Assembly: GCF_001649575.2 (NCBI RefSeq)
Contig: NC_051451.1
Coordinates: 21,889,111 to 21,953,110, forward strand
Origin: Kryptolebias marmoratus
Lineage: Eukaryota > Chordata > Actinopteri > Cyprinodontiformes > Rivulidae
Direction: 5' to 3'
Length of the DNA stretch: 64,000 nt
In this document: piece by piece, positions 54,501 through 64,000 of the stretch
Layout: every line of letters starts with the position of its first letter
Numbering within the stretch: position 1 is the stretch's first letter
Position numbers and translations under genes: made by a program
Notes under the pieces: model-generated
Seen by the model: only the letters and a program-made list of their open reading frames with translations
What the model was told of the DNA's origin: nothing
Databases searched by the model: none

Positions 54501-57257
54501 CTCGATGATTTTGACATAAAATGTGCAGAAGATGGCAGTGGGCATGCATCACCTCAGCAAGCAATGCCTTATTCAGAAAGTATTGAATTTCAGTCTAGTT
54601 GCTGCCAAAACATTCAGAACCAGAGTGAACCTGCTTGTGACAAATCTGCACAACAACCAAACTCCTCTCTTGATTTACCAACTTCATTTATTGACTTAAA
54701 AACAGCAAACACTGTGAATCACAGGAGCAGTGATATAAAAGTCCCTGTTTTGACAAGTAATGATTTGTCAGACTTCATAATCAGTGGTGAAAACGATGTG
54801 AAGTTATACGAAGAGAGGCTTTCTCAGGAGAAGCAACATGAAGTCACCTTCATAGTTCTGACTGACACTGAGCATATCTCATCATCAAAACAGGACAATG
54901 ACAGTAATCATGGAAGTGAGCCCTGCTTAAATCTACCTTCTGTATCATCAAACATTGACTTGCTGCAACCTGAGACCAAAATGGGAGAAGATTTAGGCTC
55001 TCCTAGTGAACCAGAGTCAGTTCCTGTACTGCCAGATAGCTGCGTTACAGAGAAACAGCCTACACAACAATCAAACTCCTCTTCTGACCTACCTACTTTT
55101 TTAAACAAAATAAATGCATCAAATACTGACAGTCACAGGAGCAGTGATATGGAAGCTCCAGCCCTGACTAATAATGTTTTGTCAGATTTCACAATCAGAG
55201 GTAAAAACGATGTGAAGTTACACAAGGAGAGATTTTCCCCCGAGAGGCAACATGATGACGCTTTCATAGGCTTGAGTCAAACTAAGCAGACAGCATCAAA
55301 ACAGGAGAATGACAGTAGTAATGAGGATTTGTCTGGCTTAAATCTACACTCTGTACTATCCACCACGGACTTGGTACAACCTGAAACTAAAATGAGAGAT
55401 AATTTAGGATCTCCTAGTCAATCAGAGAAAGTTCCTGTACTGTCAGAGAAAAATCCTGCAGAACAATTAAACTCCTCTTCTGATTTACCAGCTTTGTCAA
55501 ATGACTTAAATACAGCAAACATTGTCAGTCACGTGAGCAGTGATATGGAAGCTCTAGCTTTGACTAATAATGATTTGTCAGACTCCATAATCAGTGATGT
55601 AAAGGATTTGAATTTCTATAAGGAGAGGCTTTCCCAAGAGGAGCAACATGATGATGCTTTCATAGTCCCGAGTGATACTGAGCAGATCTCAATCTCAAAA
55701 TTTAAGAATGACAGTAAAAATGGAAGTGTATCCTGCTCAAATTCACAATCTGTATCAACAGAAATGGACATGGTGCAACCTGAAATTAAAATGAGAGAGA
55801 ATTTAGGGTCTCCTAGTCAATCAGAGAAAGTTCCTGTACTATCAGAGAAAAATCCTGCAGAACAATTAAACTCCTCTTCTGACTTACCAGCTTTTTTAAA
55901 TTACTCAAATACAGCAAATACTGTCAATCCCAGCAGCAGTGATATGGAAACTCCAGCTTTAACTAATAATGATTTGTCAGACTCCATTATCAGTTGTGCA
56001 AGCAATGTGAAGGTATATAAGGGGAGGCTTTCCCCAGAGAGGCAACATGACACTTTGATGGTCCTAAGTACCACTGAGCAAATTGCATTATCAGAACAGG
56101 GGAATGGCAGTAATAATGAAGATGTGTCTCACTTAAATCCACCTTCTGTATCATCAGGCATTGACTTAGCACAACCTGAAACAAAAATGGAAGACAGTTT
56201 AAGATCTTCTAGTCAACTAGCAGAAGTTCCTGTCCTGTCAAACAGCTGCGATAGAGGGAAAAATCCTGCACAACAGTCAAGCTCCTCTTCTGACTTACCT
56301 GCTTTGTTTAGTGACTTAAATACAGCAAATCCTGTCAGTCAAATGAGCAAAGATGTGGAAAAGCTAGCTTTTGCTAATAATGATTTGTCTGGTTCCATAA
56401 TCAGTGGTTCAAACAATGTGAAGTTATGTGAGGAGAAGCTGTCCCCAGCAATGCAACATAACACTTTCATTGTCCCAAATGACACTGAGGAGGTCTCACT
56501 ATCACAACAGGAGAATGACAGTAATAGTGGTAGTGTGTCCTGCTTAAATCCACCATCTGTACCATCAGACACGGACCTGCTGCAGTCTGAAACCAAAATG
56601 GGAGAAGATTTTGGATCCCATAGTCAACCTGTCCTGTCAGGCAGCTGTGTTCCATCTGTTGTTTGCTCGTCAAGTGGGCCTGAGATTTGTAATGGTGTGA
56701 AGACTCTGGTAGTTGATCAGGAAGAAATTACCACAGAACATACTAATTTTAGTGACTTGCAAAAGCCTCAAACTCAAAACAGTGACTGCACTAATCTTCA
56801 GCCTGTAGAAGATTACAGTTTCCATAAGAGCAACGAGCCTCATGGACTGGAAAGCACTGTCACAGACACTTTAAGAAACACGTTGAAGCAAAACATCCTT
56901 ATTTCTAATAACAAAAACATGGAAAGCTCAGAACTGATATCTCAGGAGCAAAATGTATGTGAGAACGCAGAACATGTTCCAAATGTCCAACAGGAGCTCC
57001 TGCCACTTTTGAGGACCGTTTCCTTGAACCAGGACTTTTCAGTTCTTCAGGAAATGGTGAACAGTATAAGCAGTGTACAGGAGGAGGACTCACAGGAGGG
57101 CCAGCATCACACACTGGAGAGCATCAAGGAGGAGAGTTCAGACGGGGAGGATGAGAAGTCAACAAGAAAGGACAAAGATAACTGTCACACTGATGCAAAA
57201 ACTAACCAGTCCTCTGCTCAGATGGCTGACAACTTGGATGCCTGCAAAGCTGAAAAG
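51594..57257 (+). CDS. dst: dst exon: giant BPAG1-b (muscle) exon
   Basis: The exon encodes 1888 codons, phase 0 on both sides, and corresponds to the muscle-type BPAG1-b insert. Near the start, degenerate plakin-repeat segments remain: DVRYTGDVLTLEEAFWCGLI (about residues 115-135), then VAVQCDLMSSSSTLIVLGHQ and REKIAAFYIPESSEVIDITT (about 240-330), and LFISYLMINSYIDPRSAQRV (about 385-405). These match the end of the mammalian b-specific plakin region; several repeats known there in man are not seen. The middle and end are acidic, Ser/Asn-rich and probably disordered, with a five-copy tandem repeat at residues about 1023-1683. It closes SAQMADNLDACKAEK before gtcaaa. Confidence 0.93.
54660..56650 (+). 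repeat. dst: five-copy tandem repeat inside the BPAG1-b exon
   Basis: Units start at codons 54660, 55074, 55470, 55869 and 56280, that is periods of 414, 396, 399 and 411 nt, all multiples of three. Each unit carries in order (S/N)SSSDLP, LTNNDLSDSIIS-like, (S)PERQH-like, TEQIS-like, an acidic NDS/NG patch, PSVSS, LVQPETKM and (L)GSPSQ with VPVLS. Copies 2/3 and 3/4 share long near-identical DNA across their junctions. No known domain is recognised. Confidence 0.92.
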
Positions 57258-57363
57258 GTCAAAATTCAAGTTGAGCTTTTTTGTGTCAGTTTAATTTAGC
57301 TGCCCTCATGTGTTGTGCATACCTAATGTTAAACTTTTAATTTGTTTTTACTTTTTCCCACAG

Positions 57364-57510
57364 TTGTTCTCCATCCATGATTACTTGGAATGTGTTGGAA
57401 GACTGCAGGATCATGCTGATGTTTTAGAAGATGTAAAAAAAGACTTTTTAATGCAGGCACCTATGGGCAACAGCTTAGAAGAACTGCAGATCCAAATAGA
57501 GGAATGTCAG
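57364..57510 (+). CDS. dst: dst exon: start of the rod shared by a and b isoforms
   Basis: Forty-nine codons, LFSIHDYLECVGRLQDHADV to IQIEECQ, helical and spectrin-like. It corresponds to the region after the b insert in mammals. Phase 0. Confidence 0.92.
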
Positions 57511-57649
57511 GTTAGACATAAACAACTGCAATCTTTTAGTCATTCGTCAAACTAAAATCTATGTTCTCAATTTTCATTATCAGCCAACTACTATTACTTA
57601 TTTTATGTATTCAATTTGATTTTCTTGACTAAAATATTTTTTCTTTCAG

Positions 57650-57865
57650 TCTTTCGAGTCCGAGTTGTCTAAACTTGGTGGTGTTCTGACAGCAGATATG
57701 GAGAAAGCTAAAGAGATCTTGAACTCGGCTCATGAAGACATTCCTATACAAATTCATCAAGATTTGGCCTCATCTTTTCTGGCGTTAGAGCCAAATTTTA
57801 TTGCTGTCTTTGAAATGTGTGCAGAAAGGAAGGATTCCCTGATTCAAGCAATGGAAGCAGAAAAG
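57650..57865 (+). CDS. dst: dst exon: spectrin-repeat rod
   Basis: Seventy-two codons from SFESELSKLGGVLTADMEKA to LIQAMEAEK; helical, divergent, in the expected place and phase 0. Confidence 0.92.
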
Positions 57866-57949
57866 GTCTGTGTGAAAATGGCAGACAAAATAATACTAAA
57901 TGAAGTAACAGTTTGTATGAATCTCTAACTTCTTTGCCTGTGATTTCAG

Positions 57950-58093
57950 GTTAATTTGGAATCAGCATACCAGAAACATCTAAGTGATCTTAATGAGCTA
58001 ATGGACCTCATTCAACACAAGTCTGAGATGTGGGATGTGGACTTGAACACATGTGATGAGGACACACTGAAACGTTTAAACCAGCAAAGCATG
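57950..58093 (+). CDS. dst: dst exon: spectrin-repeat rod
   Basis: Forty-eight codons, VNLESAYQKHLSDLNELMDL to LKRLNQQSM. Phase 0. Confidence 0.9.
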
Positions 58094-58186
58094 GTACATT
58101 TAAAGTCCTCTTCCATTAACCAAGACAGGACAAAAACTGATAAATAAATGAAAACTTCAAGAACTTTTGCTCTTTTCTCTTTCCAG

Positions 58187-58423
58187 GATGTTGAGAAAAA
58201 TCTGGATAAAGAAGCCAGGCTTAAATTAGAAGACGTCACCTTCGATATTCAATGCTTCATTTCTGAGCACGCTCAGTTTCTGAGTCCAACTCAGAGCAGC
58301 TACCTCCTGAAGTTCCTCACCAGCACACAGCGAGCATTCAGGGAGCAAACAGAGAGGCTCATTTCACACAGGAGTGCCTTAGATGTCGTGCTGGACAGCA
58401 GAGAGAAAGAAAAGCAGGAAGAG
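58187..58423 (+). CDS. dst: dst exon: spectrin-repeat rod
   Basis: Seventy-nine codons; DVTFDIQCFISEHAQFLSPT aligns with mammalian TAFDVQFFISEYAQDLSPN. Ends EKEKQEE. Phase 0. Confidence 0.95.
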
Positions 58424-59538
58424 GTTTGCCTCATGGACATGCTATAAATAATATGTTTTCACGAGAGCAGAATGAAACTTCTAAAGGAACTCAATGCAAT
58501 GATTTGCAAATCGTTGAAACGTTTTGTACAAGAGGAAATAGTAAGAGCAATTAATTAAATGGCAAAACTGAGAAGGATTAGTGTTTCAATTTTAAATTTT
58601 ATATGACAATAGCCCCCCCTCAAAACAAACAAACAAACAAACAATACACACACAAACACTGAAAAAGATATACAAAGTTAAAAAAAAGAAATTCTCGAAC
58701 ATCTCTCAACTTATTAACTTATTGTGCTAATAAGGCAAAAAGTTTATGCTTGCTGGGATTTACTGCTTTGAGAAGGACAGTGGATAGATTGCAGAATATT
58801 TTAGGCACATAAAATCTTAAAAAACAAAAAAATAAAAATAAGAAATTGGATCTTATATTTTGCCTTGCAGTTACAACAATTCAGAGAAGTGATCTGCATT
58901 TCCTCTGTTTCAATTGAATGACTTGCAAATCTTTACAGTATTTTTTGGTTAGTTTTTGGGGTGTGTGGCATAAATGCTTGAAGAACAGTTGTGTTGATAT
59001 GTTTAGTTTACTAAAACTGATGCACATTGTCCTGTTATTGTTGCTTATACAAGCCACGCTTCTCGATAAGGGTGAAAACTTAATCTTTACCTTTTGAAAG
59101 ATGCTTTTTTTTCTATTTTCAAGTTCACTAGCTCCCAAATCCAAAATATTTCAAAAAATAACATCATTGCATGCTCAGTGTGCCTGACCTCTGCTGCAGA
59201 CTAATGTTTGTGCTGGTTGTATTCTGCAGGTCTCAAGACTGTGGAACATTTTTGCACAACGAACCCACTAACACTCAGAGAAAGGTCTTCCTGTGCTTAT
59301 CCTCGTCATGAGAAAAAAGTGGCAAAACAGCATGTTTACAGCATACTGGGTTTTTAAAATACTTTGATAGAGAAAAGTGTATCTAAAGCAGAATTTGCAT
59401 GACACCTTTTTGTGGTTGAAAAGTTTTCCTTCCCTATGATATCAGTGTGTACTGAGTATAGATATGAGTTTGATCAGCCACATGTTTATTGTTATCAATA
59501 ATAACACTAACTGACATGTTTTATTTTTGTTCCATTAG
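58424..59538 (+). other. dst: intron with a small CAAA repeat
   Basis: 1.1 kb, AT-rich; (CAAA)n at about 58621-58644; no exon-like sequence. Confidence 0.8.
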
Positions 59539-59691
59539 TCTTTAATAGCCAAACACAAGGAGTTTGCAGAGAAGTTGGAGGAAGTGTGTGATAATCTCAC
59601 TCTGACTGAGAACCAACTGATTGGTCATCAGCAGCAGGCAGACAAGGCTGAGTGTGTCACAGATCTTCAACAGTATCAACAGGAACATCAG
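59539..59691 (+). CDS. dst: dst exon: spectrin-repeat rod
   Basis: Fifty-one codons: SLIAKHKEFAEKLEEVCDNL then TLTENQLIGHQQQ to QQYQQEHQ. LTxTENxLIGHQ matches mammals. Phase 0. Confidence 0.95.
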
Positions 59692-59780
59692 GTTCGATAG
59701 TGTTTGATTTGTCTAAAAAAATCTTCACAAAAGAAACCTTAATTACTAAAGAGCTGTTTTATTCCCTGTGTGATCTCAAG

Positions 59781-60014
59781 GCTCTGCAAAAAGATGTGCT
59801 GACAAATGCCAGTGCTTTGAATGAGGTAATCAGCAGTACCAAAAGGTTTCTGGAGGAGAACCGCAGCAAGCTAACACCAGATCAGATCGCCATGATTGAG
59901 AACAAGTTGGAAGAGGCTAAAAGTAAAGCCACGCTCATCAATCAACGGGCAGAGGAGTCCAGAAAAGACTTGGAGAAGGTTGTTACAACAGCTATAAAAC
60001 AGGAGAGCGAAAAG
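59781..60014 (+). CDS. dst: dst exon: spectrin-repeat rod
   Basis: Seventy-eight codons, ALQKDVLTNASALNEVISST to RKDLEKVVTTAIKQESEK; the end is nearly identical to mammalian KKELDKVVTTAIKEETEK. Phase 0. Confidence 0.96.
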
Positions 60015-60101
60015 GTTCTTATTACTTCCCTGTTATATTTAGCATAAGAATTTGAATTGTATGGTATAGCAGCATTTGTAATGTGTGGTCTGTCAATGCA
60101 G

Positions 60102-60386
60102 GCAGCAGCTGTTGAACGGCTTGAAGAAAGTAAGAACAAAATTGAAGGTCTCCTAGACTGGATATCCAACATTGGAAATGAAAACATGAGCGGCCTGGAT
60201 CAAACTGACCATATAAGTAAAGAGAATGGAAACCTGCCAGAGGAAACCTCAGCCAAAGGACTGATAGGAAAAGATGATGATGCCAATGGAAATGCTTTAC
60301 AGACCCCTGGAAAGGATTTTGTCAGAGATAACAAAGAGGAGAACACTGCATCCCTGGACCTTGATAAACAGTATGACAGGGTGAAG
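60102..60386 (+). CDS. dst: dst exon: spectrin-repeat rod
   Basis: Ninety-five codons: AAAVERLEESKNKIEGLLDW then a polar loop (EENTASLDLDKQYDRVK at the end). KIExLLDWxSN matches mammals. Phase 0. Confidence 0.96.
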
Positions 60387-60569
60387 GTATAGTCTGTTGA
60401 TTACTATAAGAAATTTGCAAAACTTTTTTTAATTCTAGCTCATGCTGTACAGTACATACTTCAGACTTTATAAGAAGAACAAATATTTAAAATTCTCTGG
60501 AATTAACTACATTACTGTAAAATTTAAAGTTTACAAGAGGTAATTAGTTATTTATGGTAAAATATTCTA

Positions 60570-60630
60570 TCATATCATATTGCATGATATCATATTGTAT
60601 TACATCATATTGTACTGTATCATATTTTAT
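60570..60630 (+). repeat. imperfect short tandem repeat
   Basis: Units resembling ATCATATTGTA recur with spacer variation within the intron. Confidence 0.6.
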
Positions 60631-60703
60631 TAAAATATTAATGCAAACTTAAATTTTTAATATTAGCAGCAATAGCATTTACCTCTTCTGTTATTTTCCA
60701 TAG

Positions 60704-61252
60704 GCCCGTCATCAGGAAATTCTGTCCCAGCAGCAGGATCTGATCATAGCCACCCAATCAGCTCAGGCTCTGCTTGACAAACAAGCTAACGTGCTGTCTC
60801 CAGAGGAGAAACAGAGACTTCAGAAGAACATCCAAGACCTGAAGGAGCGCTATGAGGCCTCCCTGACTCAAGCTGAGCAGCAGATGAAGCAGGTGCAGTG
60901 TGTCCAGGAGGAGCTGAAGAAGTTTCAGGGTGACTGTGAGGAGTTTGAAAGCTGGTTGAAGCAGGCCGAAGGGGAGATGGACACACTGAGGGCTCCTGCT
61001 GGCTCTCTCAACATTCTGACTGATAAACTTCAGCAACAGAATGTTTTCTCAGAGGATGTGATTTCCCACAAAGGGGACCTTCGCTTTATCACTATTTCAG
61101 GACAGAAAGTGCTGGATGTTGCTAAAGCCAGTGGATTGTCCGACCATGCAGCTAATAATCCTCTGCTGCACGTGGATACTTCAGGGACCTGTTCTGCTGT
61201 CAAAAACAAACTGGACGCAGCAGCCAGTCGATACAAAGCTCTGCATTCACAG
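60704..61252 (+). CDS. dst: dst exon: spectrin repeats
   Basis: This is the largest rod exon in the window, 183 codons: ARHQEILSQQQDLIIATQSA, then LSPEEKQRLQKNIQDLKERY and FSEDVISHKGDLRFITISGQ. The ISHKGDLRxITISG block is diagnostic of spectraplakin rods. Phase 0. Confidence 0.97.
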
Positions 61253-61306
61253 GTATTTCAATCTGAAGTTGAGCAGAGAGAAATTAGCTGCAGTTGCTTA
61301 ATTTAA

Positions 61307-61320
61307 CCACCAGGTGGTAG
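61307..61320 (+). promoter_or_regulatory. CTCF-like motif
   Basis: CCACCAGGTGGTAG fits CCASYAGRKGGCRS at 13 of 14 positions and lies in an intron of the rod. Binding is inferred only. Confidence 0.3.
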
Positions 61321-61460
61321 CATTTGTTCAAATAAAGTGTGACATGTGCCTGTTGGTGGTATTTTTACTTTTAATAGTCTTTGTCAGCTTTATTCACACT
61401 TGTGTAGTTACTGTAAAATGTCTGGGTGTCAAACATAAATATTTATTTTCTTTGTTTTAG

Positions 61461-61637
61461 TGCAATCTGCTTGGCAACAACCTCAGAGAAGTGGTAGACA
61501 AGTACCAAAGGTATGATGACTCAAGCACTGGTCTTTTGAAGTGGCTTAACATCTCAGAGGAGGAGGCGAGAAAGCAGCAGTCAGAGGCCATAGCAACTGA
61601 TCCACAGATACTACAGAAACAACTGGAGGAGACCAAG
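61461..61637 (+). CDS. dst: dst exon: spectrin repeat, ends at a GC donor
   Basis: Fifty-nine codons: CNLLGNNLREVVDKYQRYDD to LQKQLEETK. Family sequence continues QLEETKALQGQ, which requires the donor AAG before gcaaga and the acceptor at 62333; reading through gives foreign residues. Confidence 0.95.
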
Positions 61638-62332
61638 GCAAGAAACATGATTCCAGATGTTTGTGTTAAAAATCTTAGATATGTTGATAAAAATGAGATC
61701 TGTTTCATTATAAATTTTCATCAGCTTTGTGTAGATATTAGGGGAAGTTGGGTTATTGTTATTTTAAATGAATAGAAAAGGAAAAGCTTTATTTAGTTGT
61801 GTCGCTTGTAGAACTTAAGGCGTTAATTTGGTTCTAAGGTCATGGCACAAAAGACCTCTATTACCATATACAGTATTTCCAAGCTATTCCTGGCACTGTG
61901 TTTAAATTCAAACCCACATGTGGATAGTTTAACCCTGGTTATTTGTAGCTTACATACTCCTACAGAAGAAAATAAGAACAAGCTGACAAAACAGCCTCTG
62001 TCAAAGCGTTTGGCTGCAGTTAGTTTCTTTGAAGGAGGAAAGTGATTTGCAGCATAGTTCTGCCCAGATAAGAGACACCTGTAAGCCAGCCAATGAGCAC
62101 ACTACTCTGAGCTTGTATTAAATATCTGCTCAGAAAGCCCCAGTCTTTGTGTAAGTGTTGTTCTCATTTAGTTATATATTTGAGATGACCTAATCTTATA
62201 CATCATCAGTCATTTGTCTTCAATGTATTTTTTTTTAGATGCAAACATATAAATATAAAAAGAGGGCATTTGTATGTTTGGTTAATAAGTGTTTTTTTTC
62301 TGATTTTGCTTTTTTTATCTGCTAATCTTCAG
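61638..62332 (+). other. dst: GC-AG intron
   Basis: 695 bp, donor gcaaga, acceptor aatcttcag; no further exon recognised. Confidence 0.85.
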
Positions 62333-62456
62333 GCTTTACAGGGTCAGATGATGGGACATCAGACAGCTATTGACACGTTACAGAAAACAGCAGAGTCATT
62401 AATAACAACTGAAGGAAACCTCCTTAGCAACCCTGATGAGATCCAGGAGACAGTTG
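62333..62456 (+). CDS. dst: dst exon: spectrin repeat
   Basis: This encodes ALQGQMMGHQTAIDTLQKTA and ESLITTEGNLLSNPDEIQET, ending in phase 1. Confidence 0.95.
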
Positions 62457-62578
62457 GTAAGAAAATATTAAGTCAAATTAAAACCACTCAAAATAATTTT
62501 GATACATTTAGATTTTTTTATGTTTTGTTCTAGATGGAATTTTTTTTAGCAGGTTTGTTTTGTCTCCATGCGTTGCAG

Positions 62579-62787
62579 ATGACATTGCTGAGCGCTACGA
62601 TAACCTTTCCAAGTCTGTGAGTGACCGAAATGAGAAACTGCAAATCACCCTGACCCGCTCCATGAGTGTCCAGGATGGCCTGGATGAGATGATGGGATGG
62701 ATGGAGAGAGTGGAGGCCAGTGTGAAGGAGAAAGAACAAATACCCCTGGACTCTGCATCTATTGGAGACATGCTCAATAAAGAAGCT
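62579..62787 (+). CDS. dst: dst exon: spectrin repeat
   Basis: After the split D it encodes DIAERYDNLSKSVSDRNEKL, then QITLTRSMSVQDGLDEMMGW; NEKLQITLTRSxSVQDGLDEM is invariant in dystonin and MACF1. Phase 0 at the end (KEA). Confidence 0.97.
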
Positions 62788-62895
62788 GTATGTGTTCTTT
62801 TCATCATCTCAACAGTCAAAAAGCTTCTCATTATGCTTTGTATTTCAATCATTAGTTCTGTCATCACTTTAACTATGTAATGAAACTTGTTTTAG

Positions 62896-63213
62896 GCTTT
62901 AGAGCAGGACATACTGAGTCGCCAGAGCAGCATCTCAGCCATAGAAGCCAAAATGAAGAAGTTTGTGGAGACGGCAGATTCCTCAGCAGCTGCGCTCCTG
63001 GAGTCAAAGATGGATTCTCTCTCAGAGCGTTTTGCTGACACCTGTGACAAGCATAAGAAAAAAGTGTCTTACTTGGAGCAAGTGAAAGAAAAGGTGGAAC
63101 AGTTTGAAAACATCTCAGACAAAGTCCAGCAGTTTGTCATGAAGCGGTCACAAGAGCTGCAGGAAACAGACGGACCTGGGAAAACGTTTAATGAAATGTC
63201 TCAACTAACACAG
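62896..63213 (+). CDS. dst: dst exon: spectrin repeat
   Basis: 106 codons: ALEQDILSRQSSISAIEAKM to PGKTFNEMSQLTQ; matches LEQDIAGRQSSINAMNEKVK of mammals. Phase 0. Confidence 0.97.
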
Positions 63214-63292
63214 GTTAGTAAAATACCAATACTTTCAGTCATGTAGTACTTTTATCACTATAACTAAACTTTTTGTTTTAAATTCACTTCAG

Positions 63293-63459
63293 AATACTAA
63301 AAGCGAGTTGGCTGAATATGCCAGTGATATGGAGAAGCTGCAGACTCTGTCTAAGGAGCTGTCTGAAATAAGCCCTGATGGAAGCAAAGCCAAACTTCAG
63401 AGCAAGATGGACAACGTCACAAATATTTTTAGCACCTTCAAGGACACAGTTAAAGAAAA
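63293..63459 (+). CDS. dst: dst exon: spectrin repeat
   Basis: This encodes NTKSELAEYASDMEKLQTLS to IFSTFKDTVKE(K), phase 2 before gtaagt. Confidence 0.95.
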
Positions 63460-63539
63460 GTAAGTTTGGGAAAAGACGATTCATGCCATGTCCCGATGGA
63501 TGTGTTTTATGGTCTTATTGATTTTGATGTCTGTTGTAG

Positions 63540-63696
63540 GGAAGAAGAGCTATCCTCCTGTCAGGACCAGCTGGGAGAGTTCAGATCTGCGGTCTGCGCA
63601 CTCACCAAGTGGCTGGAAGAGACCAATGACAGAATACCTGCAGCTCAGCCAAGCAACAGTGAGAAAAATCTAAAGAAGGACCTGCAGATTGTTACT
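63540..63696 (+). CDS. dst: dst exon: spectrin repeat, last exon in the window
   Basis: After the split K it encodes EEELSSCQDQLGEFRSAVCA then LTKWLEETNDRIPAAQPSNS to LQIVT, matching KEEAVTSCQEQLDAFQ of mammals. Phase 0 before gtgagt. Confidence 0.95.
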
Positions 63697-64000
63697 GTGA
63701 GTCATGACATAAATAAGTAGCATATTACAGAGACAATGTTATTCCTACAGTACATCTAAATGTGTTTAAAAATTACAGGGGCAAATGTCACAGATGTTAT
63801 GATAGTTGACTTCTGACGCAGAAGTTTGCGTGCATTACAATTTAAGTGTATTTTAACAGATATCCTCCCCAAACTCCCCTCTGTTCCAACCTGCTTTATC
63901 TGCCAGGTGATGGCAGATGAATGAAGACTGTTTATACAGAACAGATCCAGGAGTGAAACACTGTTATCAGGCAGAGACTGTTTTCATCACTATAAATCAC
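63697..64000 (+). other. dst: intron running off the window
   Basis: Begins gtgagt; no acceptor for the next rod exon lies in the remaining 304 bp. Confidence 0.8.

Larger units (their letters stand above)
2462..63696 (+). other. dst: dystonin gene (5' half, continues beyond the window)
   Basis: This is a spectraplakin gene that links actin, intermediate filaments and microtubules. The sequence shows, in order, alternative amino termini, CH1, CH2, a plakin domain with an SH3 fold, an epithelial coiled-coil and plakin-repeat tail ending in a stop, a giant BPAG1-b exon, and spectrin repeats. Every intron obeys GT-AG, except two GC-AG, and every junction keeps the reading frame. Four first exons join the common body. 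An epithelial tail in the middle of the gene is typical of dystonin and absent from MACF1, which is why I chose dst. Teleosts may carry duplicates, and which copy this is cannot be told. The microtubule-binding end is outside the window. Confidence 0.95.

Noticed and set aside
37505..63696. Assignment to MACF1 rather than dystonin
   Set aside because: The plakin and rod blocks fit both, but the epithelial coiled-coil plus plakin-repeat tail with a stop (44023-49125) and the MIAAAFLVLL transmembrane leader are dystonin features.
1..64000. tRNA, rRNA, CRISPR, operon or viral genes
   Set aside because: Nothing in the window resembles these; it is a single vertebrate gene with intronic repeats.

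Overview
The window holds the 5' half of one large vertebrate gene on the + strand, read here as a teleost fish dystonin gene (dst, also BPAG1, a spectraplakin). Introns are AT-rich and many are short. The intergenic and intronic repeats are of teleost type: (CA)n tracts, an (ATCC)n-tailed fragment and small inverted-repeat elements. The protein is recognisable exon by exon. The closest paralogue, MACF1, is excluded because it lacks the epithelial coiled-coil and plakin-repeat tail exons seen at 44.0-49.1 kb. No second gene was found on either strand. I traced 59 coding exons by splice sites and codon phase, and every junction keeps the frame. The gene runs off the right edge inside an intron, so the rest of the spectrin-repeat rod and the microtubule-binding end lie outside.

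Layout. 1-2461: upstream DNA. 2462-7945: four exons of the transmembrane amino terminus (isoform 2). 8930-9017: first exon of isoform 1. 21286-28505: first calponin-homology domain (CH1), with an optional 36-nt cassette. 31197-31937: first exon of isoform 3, with a lipid-anchor signal, which joins directly to CH2. 34114-35234: CH2. 35614-35943: linker. 37276-37415: first exon of the epithelial isoform BPAG1-e, with its own TATA-type promoter. 37505-43399: plakin domain (spectrin repeats plus SH3), shared by all isoforms. 44023-49125: BPAG1-e tail (coiled coil, plakin repeats, stop and poly(A) signal). 49369-51014: three linker exons used when the e tail is skipped. 51594-57257: the 5.66-kb BPAG1-b exon. 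57364-63696: first part of the spectrin-repeat rod shared by the a and b isoforms.

How the parts work together. Alternative promoters choose the amino terminus: membrane-spanning plus actin-binding, actin-binding only, acylated with CH2 only, or no actin-binding domain. Alternative splicing and polyadenylation choose the carboxy end: intermediate-filament-binding e, or the long a and b rods that lead to microtubule binding. The assembled BPAG1-e reading frame is 8265 nt (2754 aa), close to the mammalian length.

Most notable points: a five-copy tandem repeat of about 132-138 codons inside the BPAG1-b exon; a much-reduced plakin-repeat region at the start of that exon; a BPAG1-e stop codon lying inside the AATAAA hexamer; two GC-AG introns; a CH1 microexon; and motif clusters suggesting further internal promoters. 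I found no wholly new biological system. The novelty is in the structure of a known gene.
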